A stretch of 64,000 nt of DNA from Enoplolaimus lenunculus (taxonomy: Eukaryota; Nematoda; Enoplea; Enoplida; Thoracostomopsidae). The position numbers and the translations under genes were made by a program. Location of the stretch: assembly GCA_030248215.1 (NCBI GenBank), contig JASANG010000961.1, positions 100,673 to 164,672 on the forward strand. The letters run 5' to 3'. The number at the start of each line of letters is the position of its first letter. The first letter of the stretch is position 1. This document shows, in pieces, positions 11,236 to 22,274 of this stretch. The notes beneath the pieces were generated by a model that worked only from the letters and a program-made list of their open reading frames with translations, had not been told where the DNA came from and did not search any database.

Positions 11236-11355
11236 GAACGCCACACATACGTATTTTGGGCACCGTTCTAAGTGATTTATATACCTTTTGTTTATATTGC
11301 AAATTATATGTATTACGATAAAGGTTTGTAGTTCGAACAGATTTTCTTTTACTCG

Positions 11356-11560
11356 GCCCATGCATAACAATGCCTTATCGTTTTCCTGCTGGGCGGTAAT
11401 AGAGTCAGTTTAAGCTTTAGACTAACTTTTTTGCGTAGACTTAGGTTTAGACATGGTCTCAGTTTTACGCTTACGCTTACGCTAATCCTTACGCTCAGGC
11501 TTAGGCTTAGACTTAGCAATAGCTTGTACTACTGTTCCGGCCCTTTTCTATAAATGGGCC
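11356..11560. mobile_element. hAT-like MITE (type B)
   Basis: GGCCCATGCATAACAATGCC to TTCTATAAATGGGCC with a (TTAGGC/TTACGC)n core. Confidence 0.65.
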
Positions 11561-11870
11561 AATTGTTAACGCATCCAACTGCGATACGACACCTTTGCCT
11601 GACATATGTTTGCGTCCACTTTGCAAATATTGCAATCCCCGTAAATAAGCTGAAGTTTGCTGTGACTACAGAATAATTTTGAGACAAAATATTTTTTCTT
11701 CAATTTTGCCGGGTTCTAAAATCTTGAAATTAAAACACGACCAAAGACTCAGTTTGTCAAATAATTCGGTCTCATGATACGTTTTATTCGTCTGTAATCC
11801 GGTGAAATTTAACACCGAATGTACACGCAACAAATAAATTGGCGTTTGTGCGTCACAGGTTTATTCCGAT

Positions 11871-11944
11871 TTATATGCGGTTTGCGGGTTTCACATACTG
11901 TTCACCTGGGTCGTCGCCAGAGACAAAGCGAACGGTTCGGCGAA
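11871..11944 (-). CDS. Possible short terminal exon, unrecognised
   Basis: On the minus strand, acceptor TTTTACTGTAG is followed by a phase-1 frame giving RRTVRFVSGDDPGEQYVKPA then NRI and stop; AATAAA lies 5 bases after the stop. The sequence looks protein-like but is short, and no upstream exon was found. Confidence 0.2.
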
Positions 11945-11997
11945 CTACAGTAAAATTGGGAAAAACATAATTTTTGTTTACATATAGACAAATTCAG

Positions 11998-12256
11998 TTA
12001 CACTGTAAATTTTAGTGAGTTGATTTTAACTCAGAATGAGTTCAATTACTCAATCTGAGTTAGGACTATCAGAACTCCAGATTTTGAGTTGATTCAACTC
12101 ATTCTGAGTTAATTAATCAACTCACCCAGGGTCAACTCGACTCAGAGTGAGAATCAACACAAGGCAGAGTGTGATAATGTTTACTGATATTAATTAAGAA
12201 ATAATTAACTCGCTAGCTAAATTGATTAATCAACACGGTGGAATTTGCAGTTATCG
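11998..12256. mobile_element. Palindromic MITE with TGAGTT motifs (type E)
   Basis: TACACTGTAAATTTTAGTGAG at the left and an inverted, decayed GGTGGAATTTGCAGT end. Inside, AACTCAGAATGAGTT units alternate in orientation. TA flanks as in type D. Confidence 0.65.
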
Positions 12257-12885
12257 TCAAAGAGCCTATATCATCTACCTGATTTCTAACGGAATTCCGA
12301 TTTCGACTAAAATTCCGATAAGGATTCCGATTCCGACTGGCTGCCATTCCGATGCCAGAATTCCCATTTTTCGGTTATGAGTTTTTAAGGCAGTTGAACT
12401 TAGATTTTGCCTCACCTGCCCATATTCACTATAAGCGGCTGTGCACTATGCATAAACCTAAACGTAAGCCTAAGCCTAAGCATCTTCAAGTACCCCCCGA
12501 TCTGCTCTGGTATATAATGACAGCTGCAAAAATGGTAAAAGCAATATTTACTAACATGTTAAACTGCATGTTTCTCTATTTCAACTACACAATAAGGATA
12601 ATCCAATGTAAAAGTGCGTTGATCCAAACATATTACAAACTGGGCGTACGGATTGCAAAAAAAAGTTCTGGTTCAGGTCAGCGGCTGTAGCTGGGATTTC
12701 GTTTCAGGAGCGGATGCCCACGGCTGAAAGCTTTTTAGGCGACCGTAGCCAGGTTCTGCGACTTTTATCGCAAGCCAGTTGCGCTAGTTTTTTTATAAGT
12801 TTGTTTGACAGAAATAGATTTATTATATTAGTTGGTTAGAGTTGCTAGAGCGCAACCGTAATTTGCTAATTATATATATACATAT

Positions 12886-13264
12886 ATAGGCCCAAGTATA
12901 AAACAGGGCCGGAAAGTAGTATAAGCATATTCCTAAGCCTAAGCTAAGCCTAAGCCTAAGCGTAAGGATGAGCCTATTCCTAAGCCTAAGCCTAAGCCTA
13001 AGCTAAAGCGTAAGAACGATCATATTCCTAAGCCTAAGACTGAGCCTAAGCCTAAGCGTAAGGATGAGCCTATTCCTAAGCCTAAGCCTAAGCGTAAGGA
13101 TGAGCCTATTCCTAAGCCTAAGCCTAAGCCTAAGCTAAAGCGTAAGAACGATCATATTCCTAAGCCTAAGACTGAGCCTAAGCCTAAGCGTAAGGATGAG
13201 CCTATTCCTAAGCCTAAGCCTAAGCGTAAGGATGAGCCTATTCCTAAGCCTAAGCCTAAGCCCT
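12886..13264. mobile_element. Type B MITE with internally amplified TTAGGC core
   Basis: Starts GGCCCAAGTATAAAACAGGGCC; the core is a higher-order array in which a block of about 125 bases (CCTAAG runs with GTAAGGATGAGCC and GTAAGAACGATCAT) occurs twice. The right end is missing: the array runs directly into the element at 13267. Confidence 0.7.
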
Positions 13265-13266
13265 CG

Positions 13267-13523
13267 TCTGCACTCAAAATAATATATTTCTGAGATTTAA
13301 GACAAAAATTTATTTCACTTAAGAAACATAATTAACAAGGTGCACTCGAAAAGTATTTCTGTGATAACAGAAAAGATTTCAGAAAAGTTTTGAAATAAAG
13401 TCTCAAAATAAACGTTTTTCAGTTATTTTTTGAAAAATTGTCTTAAATCTCACAAAAACTTGTCATATTTGCCACAGAAAATACTTTTCTGACTAAATTT
13501 AGAAATACTTTTTTGTGCGTGGT
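13267..13523. mobile_element. MITE of the AGTATTTCTGA family
   Basis: CACTCAAAATAATATATTTC at the left to CAGAAAATACTTTTCTGAC..TTTTTTGTGCGTG at the right; closest to the copy in the Fos gene intron at 51478. Confidence 0.65.
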
Positions 13524-13775
13524 TAAGGCTCGGGTCGTGGCCATTGAAACATACGTTGAATTATTTTCCAAAAGGTTCCTGGAATAATATTAAAGGCGCA
13601 TAGCTTTTGTTGGTCAACGAAAATTGGTACGTCATGGTGAGAATATATTATATTTCTTATATATTAAACTAATTACTGAAGTATATTTATTATTTTTTGT
13701 ATTTTAATATCCAGATACCTGAAAGTACTATTTACGGGTTGAGGGGCGAGGGTTGTTGGCCGCGGTTTCCAGTAT

Positions 13776-13966
13776 GGGCCAATGTACAGAACCGGGGCGG
13801 AACTGTACTATATGCATATTCCTAAACCTAAGCCTAAGCCTAAACCTAAGCATAAGAATGGTAATATTCCTAAGCCTAAGCCAAACAAAAAAGTTAGTCT
13901 AAAGCTTAAGCTTACTCTGTTGCAGTCCCACAAAAAACGTTCCGCACCTGACATTTACATGGGCCC
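13776..13966. mobile_element. hAT-like MITE (type B)
   Basis: GGGCCAATGTACAGAACCGG to TTTACATGGGCC. Flanks CCAGTAT / CCAGTAA look like an imperfect target duplication. The left flank also carries a polypyrimidine-AG, so the insertion may sit at an old splice acceptor. Confidence 0.75.
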
Positions 13967-13969
13967 CAG

Positions 13970-14105
13970 TAAGGAACATCTTGACCCAACCGTCTCCGTA
14001 CAGAAAATTATCAGCAGCATTGAAAATAAATCTATGATAGAAACAATTTTCTGCCAGCTTCGCGACCCCCCCATCCTCAGGAGGTCATCTGGCCTCCTCA
14101 AGTAA
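13970..14105 (+). CDS. Possible terminal exon, unrecognised
   Basis: Directly after the MITE an open frame gives KEHLDPTVSVQKIISSIENK and SMIETIFCQLRDPPILRRSS to a stop at 14103-14105. The composition is protein-like; no domain is recognised and no partner exon was found. Confidence 0.22.
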
Positions 14106-14259
14106 CAGTTCCTGGTTCCAAACCTGAATGGGCGCTATACGAGTACTAACCCACGGCGTAGCTAAGATGTCGTTTCGAGCAGATATAAAGACTCGTATTG
14201 TTTTGTAAGTGAGCGTAGCGAACGATAAATTTTTTACGCTGAATTTCAGAGTATCAAAC

Positions 14260-14697
14260 CTATGAAGGTACCGTTTTTCTGGCTTGTCCAGAAGTTTCGG
14301 GAGGTAATATATTTCCAATATCCCTATATACGCCTTTGGTACCAGGTATTAAATGGTTCGGTACCAGATGGGTATGAATAGAGTAAAATACCCAGCCAGG
14401 TTTGACGTTGGATAAGTAAAAACTCGCAAAGAAAGCGTTTATATCGGTACTCATTCGGTTTAGCCTAATTTTGCCAACGTAGATTACGTGCCTAATTATT
14501 CCTTGAAATGTACCACCGCAATTCTTAATTAATAAACCACGCCTGCAGGCTGGACGTTTAATGAGGGGCGGGTCCAAAAATACCACTAGCGATTGATATT
14601 GTCGGCAAAAAGTGGCATTTTTACTGTTGTAATAATCATTTCTCGCATGAATATTTTCAATTTCATCTGTGATCTTACGCTTGGATTTGATGAACAC
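14260..14697 (-). CDS. Open frame of 145 codons, probably not a gene
   Basis: Starts MFIKSKRKITDEIENIHARN and ends QARKTVPS. The last 50 codons overlap a dispersed repeat (TCGGGACAGGC-type sequence also near 9160-9200), and no domain or splice partner is visible. It is the longest non-repeat single frame between 3 and 27 kb, so it is recorded. Confidence 0.15.
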   Translation of the reverse strand: MFIKSKRKITDEIENIHARNDYYNSKNATFCRQYQSLVVFLDPPLIKRPACRRGLLIKNCGGTFQGIIRHVIYVGKIRLNRMSTDINAFFASFYLSNVKPGWVFYSIHTHLVPNHLIPGTKGVYRDIGNILPPETSGQARKTVPS

Positions 14698-14735
14698 GGA
14701 ACGTTCAGATCACAATACTTCCTTGAAAGTGGGTG

Positions 14736-14949
14736 TACACAGCAAAAAATAGTGACTCAAATTGACTCTCTCCGAAATAGGCTCTACGGGACTACACAAA
14801 TTGAGTCAAAATTCGACTCCGTCAGAGTCAAATTCAATTCACTGAGTCGCACGTTTGACTCTGGCGGAGTCGAATTTGACTCAGTTTGTGTAGTCCCGTA
14901 GAGCCTATTTCGGAGAGAGTCAATTTGACTCACAATTTTTTGCAGTGTA
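14736..14949. mobile_element. Palindromic MITE (type D)
   Basis: TACACAGCAAAAAATAGTGAC to CACAATTTTTTGCAGTGTA, TA-flanked, arms almost fully complementary. Confidence 0.8.
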
Positions 14950-15109
14950 CTAAAATTCTGATAAATTGTGTTGGTGACGTTTTTATGTCAAACAGCTGGG
15001 GCTTAGATATTTCAAGCTGAAAACGAACCATTTCATATTTTATAAAATTCAAATTTGTTGCGGAAAAATCGTAAAGACCGTGGCTTTCACGATAGATTTG
15101 TCGAACCGT

Positions 15110-15309
15110 GTATACAACAGGGCCAGATCGTTTTCCGCAGGGGCTATAATAGAGTCAGTTTAAGCATTAGACTAATTTTTTTTTGCTTAGGCTTAGGCTT
15201 AGGACTATGCTCATTTATACGCTTAGGCTTAGGATTAGGCTTAGGTTTAGGCTTTTAGGCTTAGGAATATGCTTATACTAGTGTTCCGGCCCTGTTCTAT
15301 ACACGAGGC
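15110..15309. mobile_element. hAT-like MITE (type B)
   Basis: GTATACAACAGGGCCAGATCG to CCCTGTTCTATACACGAGGC with TTAGGC units, opposite orientation to 17049. Confidence 0.65.
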
Positions 15310-15521
15310 AATTTGTCGTACGATTCTGCTTTCACCTCTTAACCTTAGTCTAGTTCGTGGCATTTAAGGTTAGCAGGTTTGAAGAGTTGATTGCAGTTTA
15401 TATTTTACGAGCTGTAAAAGTGGCTTTTTTGGAGCTTGTAAAAGTTATTTGGTATATCCCACTGATTTCTTTGTATACGGCCCTGAACGTAGATACGGCT
15501 ATACCATCTTGAAACGAATTC

Positions 15522-15717
15522 ATGACTACAGTAGTGACCCGAATAAGAGAGGGGTAAACGTTTAATTAAACAAATAATTGCAATACCGGATAATATCAGT
15601 GACGAAGGGTAGTGAAGGTCGGTTGAAAATAAATAACAGTCCGCAACCGAATAACAAAGAGGGTACCCTCTGAAGAGGCCAAATATATATCTATCCCCCC
15701 TTATTCGGGTCACTGCG
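15522..15717. mobile_element. TIR element with GTAGTGACCCGAATAAGAG ends (type F)
   Basis: CTACAGTAGTGACCCGAATAA at the left and TTATTCGGGTCACTGCGGTAG at the right. A short copy of the family seen at 18233, 27415 and 46650. Confidence 0.7.
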
Positions 15718-15764
15718 GTAGTCAGCGAAGATATATTTTTCTCGCTGTTAAAAATTTTGGCTAA

Positions 15765-15877
15765 ATTCAGTGAATCGCATTCGACTCTGGTGGAGTCGAA
15801 TTTCGATTCAGTTTGTGCAGTCCGGAAAAGCATATTTCGGAGAGAGTCAATTTGACTGACCATTTTTTGCAGTGTAT
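15765..15877. mobile_element. Half copy of a type D palindromic MITE
   Basis: Only the right arm remains (GACTCTGGTGGAGTCGAATT to ACCATTTTTTGCAGTGTA). Confidence 0.65.
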
Positions 15878-16057
15878 GAGCAGTACATATCCCATCAGGC
15901 CGTGATTAGAACCCCATCGAGGGCGAATATCAATCTCTCATAGTTGACCAGTGTAGACGGACTACACGGATGTCATGAACGTTGAATTCTAAATTGCAAC
16001 AGTCAGATAAAATCGAAAATATTCATGTGAAAAAAGGTTAAGTACCTGCATGACAGT

Positions 16058-16208
16058 AGCCGCCTCACCTTGCTAGGGACGCTAAATCTTTCTCAGGATT
16101 TGGTGTAAGTACAAGGGTTTGCATTGAAGCAAGGTTGACAAGTTTCTAGTTGGGGCCAAAATTCTTCCCAACGGGCTGAACCCTCCTGCCCCCACCATTG
16201 GCTGCAAG
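16058..16208. repeat. Dispersed repeat with GTAGCC..GGCTAC-type ends
   Basis: GTAGCCGCCTCACCTTGCTAG to CACCATTGGCTGCAAG. Related copies at about 37460-37625, 51918-52050 and 62205-62355 share CTAAATATTTTTCAG and GGGGCCAAAATT. Short inverted ends suggest a MITE family. Confidence 0.5.
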
Positions 16209-16320
16209 CATGACTACCGGTACATTTACAGGTAAAGTTAATCACGAAAGGTACGTTAGACCTTTCAGTGGATCGTGGCTAAAACAGTTGTAACCGCTTT
16301 GGTTTACAGAAACCTTGAGA

Positions 16321-16575
16321 TACACTGCAAATAATGGTGAGTCAAATTGACTCTCTCCGAAATACGCTCTACGGGACTACACAAACCGAGTCAAATTCGC
16401 CTCCGCTAGAGTCAAACGTGCGAACACAGTGAGTCAAATTTGACTCTTAGGCTTGGCGGAACTACACAAACTGAGTCAAATTTGACTCTGGCGGAGTCAA
16501 ATTTGACTCAGTTTGTGTAGTTCCGCAGAGCCTATTTCGGAGAGAGTCAATTTGAGTCATCATTTTTGCAGTGTA
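16321..16575. mobile_element. Palindromic MITE (type D), long variant
   Basis: TA-flanked. The right half carries an extra inner palindrome around TTGACTCTGGCGGAGTCAA, making this copy about 45 bases longer than the others. Confidence 0.75.
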
Positions 16576-16675
16576 TAAAGAAATACTGGAATAATCATAT
16601 GAAATATTACAGATTTGACAGCAAACATCATGCGTCCAGGAGGTCAAAAAATAGTTTTAACATCAGTTTATTGGA

Positions 16676-16886
16676 CCACTGCAAAAAATGGTGAGTCAAA
16701 TTGACTCTCTCCGAAATAGGCTCTACGGGACTACACAAAATGAGTCAAATTCGACTCCGCCAGAGTCAAACGTGCGACTCAATTTGTCGAATTTGACTCT
16801 GGCGGAGTCGAATTTGACTCATTTTGTGTAGTCCCGTAGAGCCTATTTCGGAGAGAGTCAATTTGACTCACCATTTCCTACAGTGA
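16676..16886. mobile_element. Palindromic MITE (type D)
   Basis: Best-preserved copy: four TGAGTCA/TGACTCA sites at matching positions in the two arms; ends CACTGCAAAAAATGGTGAG and CTCACCATTTCCTACAGTG. Confidence 0.8.
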
Positions 16887-17048
16887 AGAACACATTGGTT
16901 ACAAACAAACCTTTATGTGCCTGCCTACGCTATTGCAAAACTCAATTTGCAATTAATTTTATAGCTAAGGCACCAAGGTATTAACTGATAATTTAGACAA
17001 AACAGCAACAAAAGGTTATTTAGTGCATGGTGTAGGCGAGTTATTGTT

Positions 17049-17234
17049 AGGCCAATGTAAAGAACAGGGGCGCAACTGTATTATAAGCATATTCCTAAGC
17101 CTATAAGCCTAAGCCTAAGCGTAAGAATGAGCATATTCGTAAGCCTAAGCCAAGCAAAAAATTTAGTCTAAAGCTTAAGCTTACTCTGTTGCAGTCCCAC
17201 AGAAAAACGTTCGGCACCTGATCTTTACATGGGC
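17049..17234. mobile_element. hAT-like MITE (type B)
   Basis: GGCCAATGTAAAGAACAGGGG to CTGATCTTTACATGGGC, carrying the splice-acceptor-like TTACTCTGTTGCAG near its right end. Confidence 0.75.
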
Positions 17235-17393
17235 TGTTATTTATATGCATATTAAAGTAGAATATCCTGTAAGAGTTGTTTATGAGTACTATGTAGTCTT
17301 TTGTTTATATCATTTTCCATTTTTAACATTAATAATACGCGATGCTGGTATTCGAACGTACCAGAAACATCCGTTCGAGACCCCAATATTAGA

Positions 17394-17605
17394 CAGCAAA
17401 AAAATGGTCAGTCAAATTGACTCTTTCCGAAATAGGCTCTACGGGACTCAACAAACTAAGTCAAATTCGACTGTGTCAGAGTAAACTTTGATTCACTGAG
17501 TCGCTCGTTTGACTCACTGGTGGAGTCGAATTTGACTCAATTTGTGTAGTCCGTAGAGCCTATTTCGGAGAGAGTCAATTTGACTCAGCATTTTTTACAC
17601 TAATA
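17394..17605. mobile_element. Palindromic MITE (type D)
   Basis: AGCAAAAAAATGGTCAGTC to GACTCAGCATTTTTTACACTA. Outer ends slightly decayed. Confidence 0.7.
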
Positions 17606-17749
17606 GGGAACTTTATTTCAGCCTACCTGTGCTTATATTTTCAAATGCATGTAGTACCTATTAACCAGTTGACGATAGGTTGTGTAAATTTCGAACCAGC
17701 CAGTAGAGAGCTTCAAAAATTGGTACAGTTTTTTGCGCCTGATAGGACT

Positions 17750-17972
17750 AAGACTGCAAAAATGGTGAGTCAAATTGACTCTTTCCGAAATAGACTTTTC
17801 CTGACTGCACAAACGGAGCCGAATTCGACTCCGCCAGAATCAAATTCGACTCATCCGAGTCGCTTAATGAGTCAAATTTGTCTCTGGCGGAGTCGAATTT
17901 GACTAAGTTTGTGCAGTCCCGAAAAGCCCATTTCAGAGAAAGTCAATCTGACTCACTATTTTTTGCAGTGTA
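17750..17972. mobile_element. Palindromic MITE (type D)
   Basis: ACTGCAAAAATGGTGAGTC to ACTCACTATTTTTTGCAGTGTA with GACTCATCCGAGTC at the centre. Confidence 0.75.
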
Positions 17973-18232
17973 CATGTCAATTGGATTTACAATTAGTAAA
18001 TCCGTCACATTATGAAAGCTCAAAATTACTGTAGACTTCAGCAAACAAGATAATTCGAGCAAGTGAAGACGCCAGTTGGAAGCCTCCGAATGTAAAGTCG
18101 AAACTGACAAAACTTTTAAGTAAAAAATCTTACCAAAAAATTTGAATCTGACTAAATGGTCTTGCCACTGTAACAAAGGCATTATTTCTTGTATACAAGA
18201 CAATTTATTTTGTGTGTAGTATTTTTCACACA

Positions 18233-18733
18233 TACTGTAGTGACCCAAATAAGAGGGGGTAGGGCACTGGCGGATCCAGGATCTCAAAATGGAGGGTGCC
18301 AAAATTTGACCCAAATAAGAGGGGTTCCCCATTTTGAGTCCCAATTAATAGGAGTCCGTATCCCTAATAAGAGTCCGTAAGCGGATTCCGTAAATCCTAA
18401 TTAATAGTCAATGAAGGTCAGTTATTCCTAATTGTAGTGCATAAATGACTCCAGGACCAAATAAAATTCAGTTCGAATCTTTAAAGCGTACGTAAATTTT
18501 GAAAGCACATTCCTAAGTATAACCTTGAATGATCGCTCAAGCTATTGACGCAAGACAAATAAACGTTTAATTCAACGGATAGTTACAATATCGGATATAT
18601 GTCAGTAACGAAGGATGGCGGAGCGTGGGTTAAAAATAAATACCAGTCTGTAACTGAATAACAATGGGGGGTACTTTCTGGAGAGGCCAAATAAATATCA
18701 GTCCCCTCCCTCTTATTCGGGTCACTACAGTAC
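18233..18733. mobile_element. TIR element (type F), full-length
   Basis: TACTGTAGTGACCCAAATAAG at the left and TTATTCGGGTCACTACAGTA at the right, about 500 bases. Subterminal repeats of CCCAAATAAGAGGGG. A GGCACTGGCGGATCCAGG fragment of type M lies inside near 18265. Confidence 0.75.
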
Positions 18734-19228
18734 TACTGGTTGTGCTTATGTTAACTTCGTCACAAATCTGGCGGCACCAAAGCCGGAGCAAAATGTAAAA
18801 ACCGACAATTTCGGGCAATTATTAATAGCTCAGTGTGCAACCATTAATCTTCAATTAATTAATTTAATGCCTTAGCTAATCTGGTGTAATTTTTTTAAAC
18901 CAATAAACAACCGGAACGTAAACCACGAATACATTTCGGCAGGGGTATCGTGCTCATGTTATGGCAAAATTAGCTTAAGAATAAATTTATGATATTTAAG
19001 CTTTTAAGCTTGCATAAGGGCTTTTAATTGTCTCTTGTCTCCAAAAATTTTAGACGGATATGCTTCGATCCCTGCGGGGCTTACGAAGCTGGTATACTGT
19101 TGTTGTTTAAGACATAGGTTTAGTATGTTATTTTGTTTAAAATATTAATTTTCTTACTCAAACCATCTGTTGGGATTGTGTTGATATGTAAATAATGAAA
19201 TCTCTTATCAAGTACGTACGGGGCGATT

Positions 19229-19371
19229 TTGTTTTCCAGAGATATCAATCAGGATGTCAACCCTCAAAACGGAGCGTATCAACAACTCGTTAGCCACGGT
19301 AAAGCTGGCTATACAAGCCTACTCTGGAAGCTATTCGAAAACATTATACTTGAATTTATTATATTTTCTGA
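19229..19371 (+). CDS. Possible exon, unrecognised
   Basis: Acceptor-like TTTTGTTTTCCAG precedes a frame reading DINQDVNPQNGAYQQLVSHG then KAGYTSLLWKLFENIILEFI. The second half is hydrophobic enough for a membrane segment. The frame then enters a repeat (GCGGCGGATTC) at about 19395, so the exon probably ends earlier. No partner exon or family identified. Confidence 0.28.
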
Positions 19372-19505
19372 AAATGTGACATTTCATCAGACAGCGGCGG
19401 ATTCAAAAAATGCCCGACTGAAGGTCGTCGCTCGATATGTGACAGCGTAAAAACTGTTCACGAGCGAAACTAACGAAAAGCCAAACGCAATTTTAATGCT
19501 AAATC

Positions 19506-19776
19506 TTAACCCCTTCTGACATTGAGTTGCCTGTAGGCGACTGAGCGCAGTGTATATACGTTAAATAGTATATATCGCACCGTGTTTAACAATTGCAACA
19601 CGTATACATAGTACTAAATCACCACAACACGTGACAGCCCCCTCGGGCTCGAGCGTCAAGCTCCTATAATTGAGTGGTGATGGTATACGCCTCCCACTCC
19701 AGTCACTGGAGTTCGAATCCTAGCATAAAAGTAGGTCTCACGGGAAATAGAAAATATTCATGTGAGAAAGGGTTAA
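19506..19776. mobile_element. TTAA-ended TIR element carrying a tRNA-like promoter (type J)
   Basis: TTAACCCCTTCTGACATTGAG at the left, CATGTGAGAAAGGGTTAA at the right: inverted ends in TTAA. Inside are TAATTGAGTGG (A-box-like) and GAGTTCGAATCC (B-box) as in tRNA-derived SINEs, then AAATAGAAAATATTCATG. Confidence 0.7.
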
Positions 19777-19794
19777 TAACAAAATGTTCCATTT

Positions 19795-20077
19795 AAGCCG
19801 TATTCACGCGTGCAAGTTTTTGCTGTGAGAACTTGCAAGTGCAACTTGCATTTGTAAGTTTTGTCAAAAATCCCGTACGCAAACTTGCAGCTGTAAATAA
19901 TTCATTAAAGATCACAGCTAAAACTTTGTACACATGTGTGAATACCTGTGTAAGTTCACTGAATTTATTGCAGCCGCTTTCTCATTGGCTGACGCAAAAA
20001 AAAATAAAATTTCTGCGTGCAACTTGCAGCTGTAAGTTCTCGACGCAAAAACTTGCACGTGTAAATAGGGCGTTGTA
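19795..20077. mobile_element. TIR element with TTCACACGTGCAAGTTTTTGC ends (type I)
   Basis: GTATTCACGCGTGCAAGTTT at the left and AAACTTGCACGTGTAAATAG at the right; AACTTGCA motifs recur inside in both orientations. Copies at 25622-25922 and 59000-59145. Confidence 0.7.
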
Positions 20078-20079
20078 TT

Positions 20080-21370
20080 GGTATTCAGTAGAATGCTTAT
20101 GCACCTGGTGGCGTGTCCATTGAACCTGGCGCAGCTTTTATCGCCAATAATGCCTTCTAAAAAGTTGCTATTCATTGTTTTTGTTGACTTCTGTATGTGG
20201 AATAATTATTTTCCAGAACAGAAGACCTACACACATTTCTGGTCTGTAAAGAGTCTTTTAAGCTGAAAGCATAAACTTTTGTGTCGCGTTTTGTTAGCAT
20301 TTGTTAATACCGGCAGCGTTTTATGTGTTCTCACGAAGGAGACTTTTCAAAAATAATACGTCATAGTATAATTACGTCATGTTACCTAAATTACACCTCA
20401 TATATAATTAGAATTATTAATTTGTATATAACAATCAGGAACCTATTAGCCAGGAGTTCGTTTCGGGAAAAGATAGCCAGTAGGTTGATGAGGGTATTAT
20501 ATACTTGCAAATAACGACAAATTAATATTTTATATTTATTCTTTTCAGGCAATGTTTGACATGCTTATTTCAGTGAAAATACAGTATAGTTTGACTACTT
20601 TGAGTGATTATATATAATGCAGGATTCACGTTATAACCGGAGGCAGGTGGGTCACGGTTTTTCCCATGCTGATTCGACGTCAACGTTAAAATTCGGCCTG
20701 TCATATTGGGTTAACAGACAAAATTCGAATGTCATATGATATTGGCTTACAATCCACCGCTCTTAAATGTTCAACGTATGTACTAATAAGTGAATGGAAA
20801 GCTGGACGACAGCGGTACAGATGTGCTTTAATTAAATACTAAATACACGCCAGTAAATTCATTTCCCACACAAAATCGCTTAAAACCACAGCTTCACAAT
20901 TCGAAAATTCAAATTTCAAATTCTAGTATCATATGATATTCAACAGAACAATTTGGGTATGTTACCACAAGTATGCAGACATTTGAAAATATATATCATA
21001 TTATATTCGCACACAATACCTCGAATATGATATTGAAGAAAGGTGACCCACACATGATAATAGCAGACAAATACGAATTTTTGTAATACGGTATGGGGGT
21101 CTATAAACAGACAAAAATGTTACCCAATAGTCTAATAGTTACAAAACGTGTCTCAAGCTGCCCCGGTTACAATGAGAACCCCGCATAAATTGTGCAAATT
21201 TTTTGACAAATGAGTATGTGGTGACAATGGGCCAACCTTGCGGTGTCAAAAAATTGAATTTTCCAAAAAAACAAATTCGCGTGTGAAATGATTACGCGAG
21301 GTTATAAGAAGCTCAAATATGCAAAAAATTTTCAAAATTTTACCATTTCGAGTGACCATGGGCTTCGGAG
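20080..21370. other. No gene seen
   Basis: AT-rich sequence with several open frames but no convincing exon on either strand. A recurring TCATATGATATT motif (near 20733, 20927 and 21000) suggests an old repeat. Confidence 0.4.
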
Positions 21371-21465
21371 TATTTGAAAATATTCAAACGTTCAATAAAA
21401 TATCAAAGTAGTTTTGTTAGCGTACTTTGCGAGAACGGGATTATAAGGGTTGCGGTATGCTTGTC

Positions 21466-21860
21466 GTACAGCACCGTCCGTCACCCGTCCGGAGTCGTCC
21501 GTCACCCGTCCGGCGTCGTCCGTCACCCGTCCGGCGTCGTCCGTCACCCGTCCGGCGTCGTCCGTCACCCGTCCGGCGTCGTCCGTCACCCGTCCGGCGT
21601 CGTCCGTCACCCGTCCGGCGTCGTCCGTCACCCGTCCGGCGTCGTCCGTCACCCGTCCGTCGTCGTCCGTCACCCATCCGGCGTCGTCCGTTACCCGTCC
21701 GGCATCGTCCGTCGTCACCCATCCGGCCCCGTCCGTCACCCATCTGGCACCGTCCGTCACAATACGGTATCATATGTGAGTAATTCCCGTCGCCGTATCA
21801 CGACATACGGCGACGGGCGGCGCCGGACGGGTGACGGACTGAGCCATGGCGCCATCCTAA
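21466..21860. repeat. Minisatellite, 21-bp GC-rich unit, in a type G element
   Basis: About ten near-identical 21-bp units containing CGTCACCCGTCCGGCGTCG, degrading to the right. As 21 is a multiple of three, all frames on both strands stay open (Arg/Pro/Ser/Val or Gly/Asp repeats); this is not protein evidence. The flanks carry the type G motif GGCGACGG. Confidence 0.8.
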
Positions 21861-22274
21861 AGGTTCACCCCCTCAGGACACTTCTTGCTGCCTCTTTGAA
21901 TGCCGTCGTCTCTATTGTAAAGTTATGCTTAAATCTCTGTCGGCGTTTTTCAAGTTCTTTTGCCATTCCATAAGTGTCTGATGATCTCAAGACAGCAAAA
22001 GGTTCATATACGATAACCTTTAGCAAACCATATCAAAGCTTTGAACTGTCGTATGGCAAAAAAAAGGTATAAACGAAGCCTAACATAATTTCTGTTATTA
22101 TTTATCAAACTGAATCATTATAAGTTCTATTTGATTTCGCATCAAAACTTATGAAAAAATATATAATAAAATACAAATAGCAAGAATTTTGGCTTTTTAA
22201 ACATACACTTCGCCGATATATTTAAGAAGGCTATTAGGTTTAGGCAAAGGCTCGGGCAAAGGTTGAGGCTTAAC

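Noticed and set aside
13000-13264. TTAGGC arrays as an interstitial telomere or chromosome end
   Set aside because: The arrays are short, degenerate, occur in both orientations and lie within transposon ends; this is not a telomere.
21374-21973. Open frame with HPSGVVR repeats
   Set aside because: Translation of the 21-bp minisatellite; open in several frames on both strands for the same reason.
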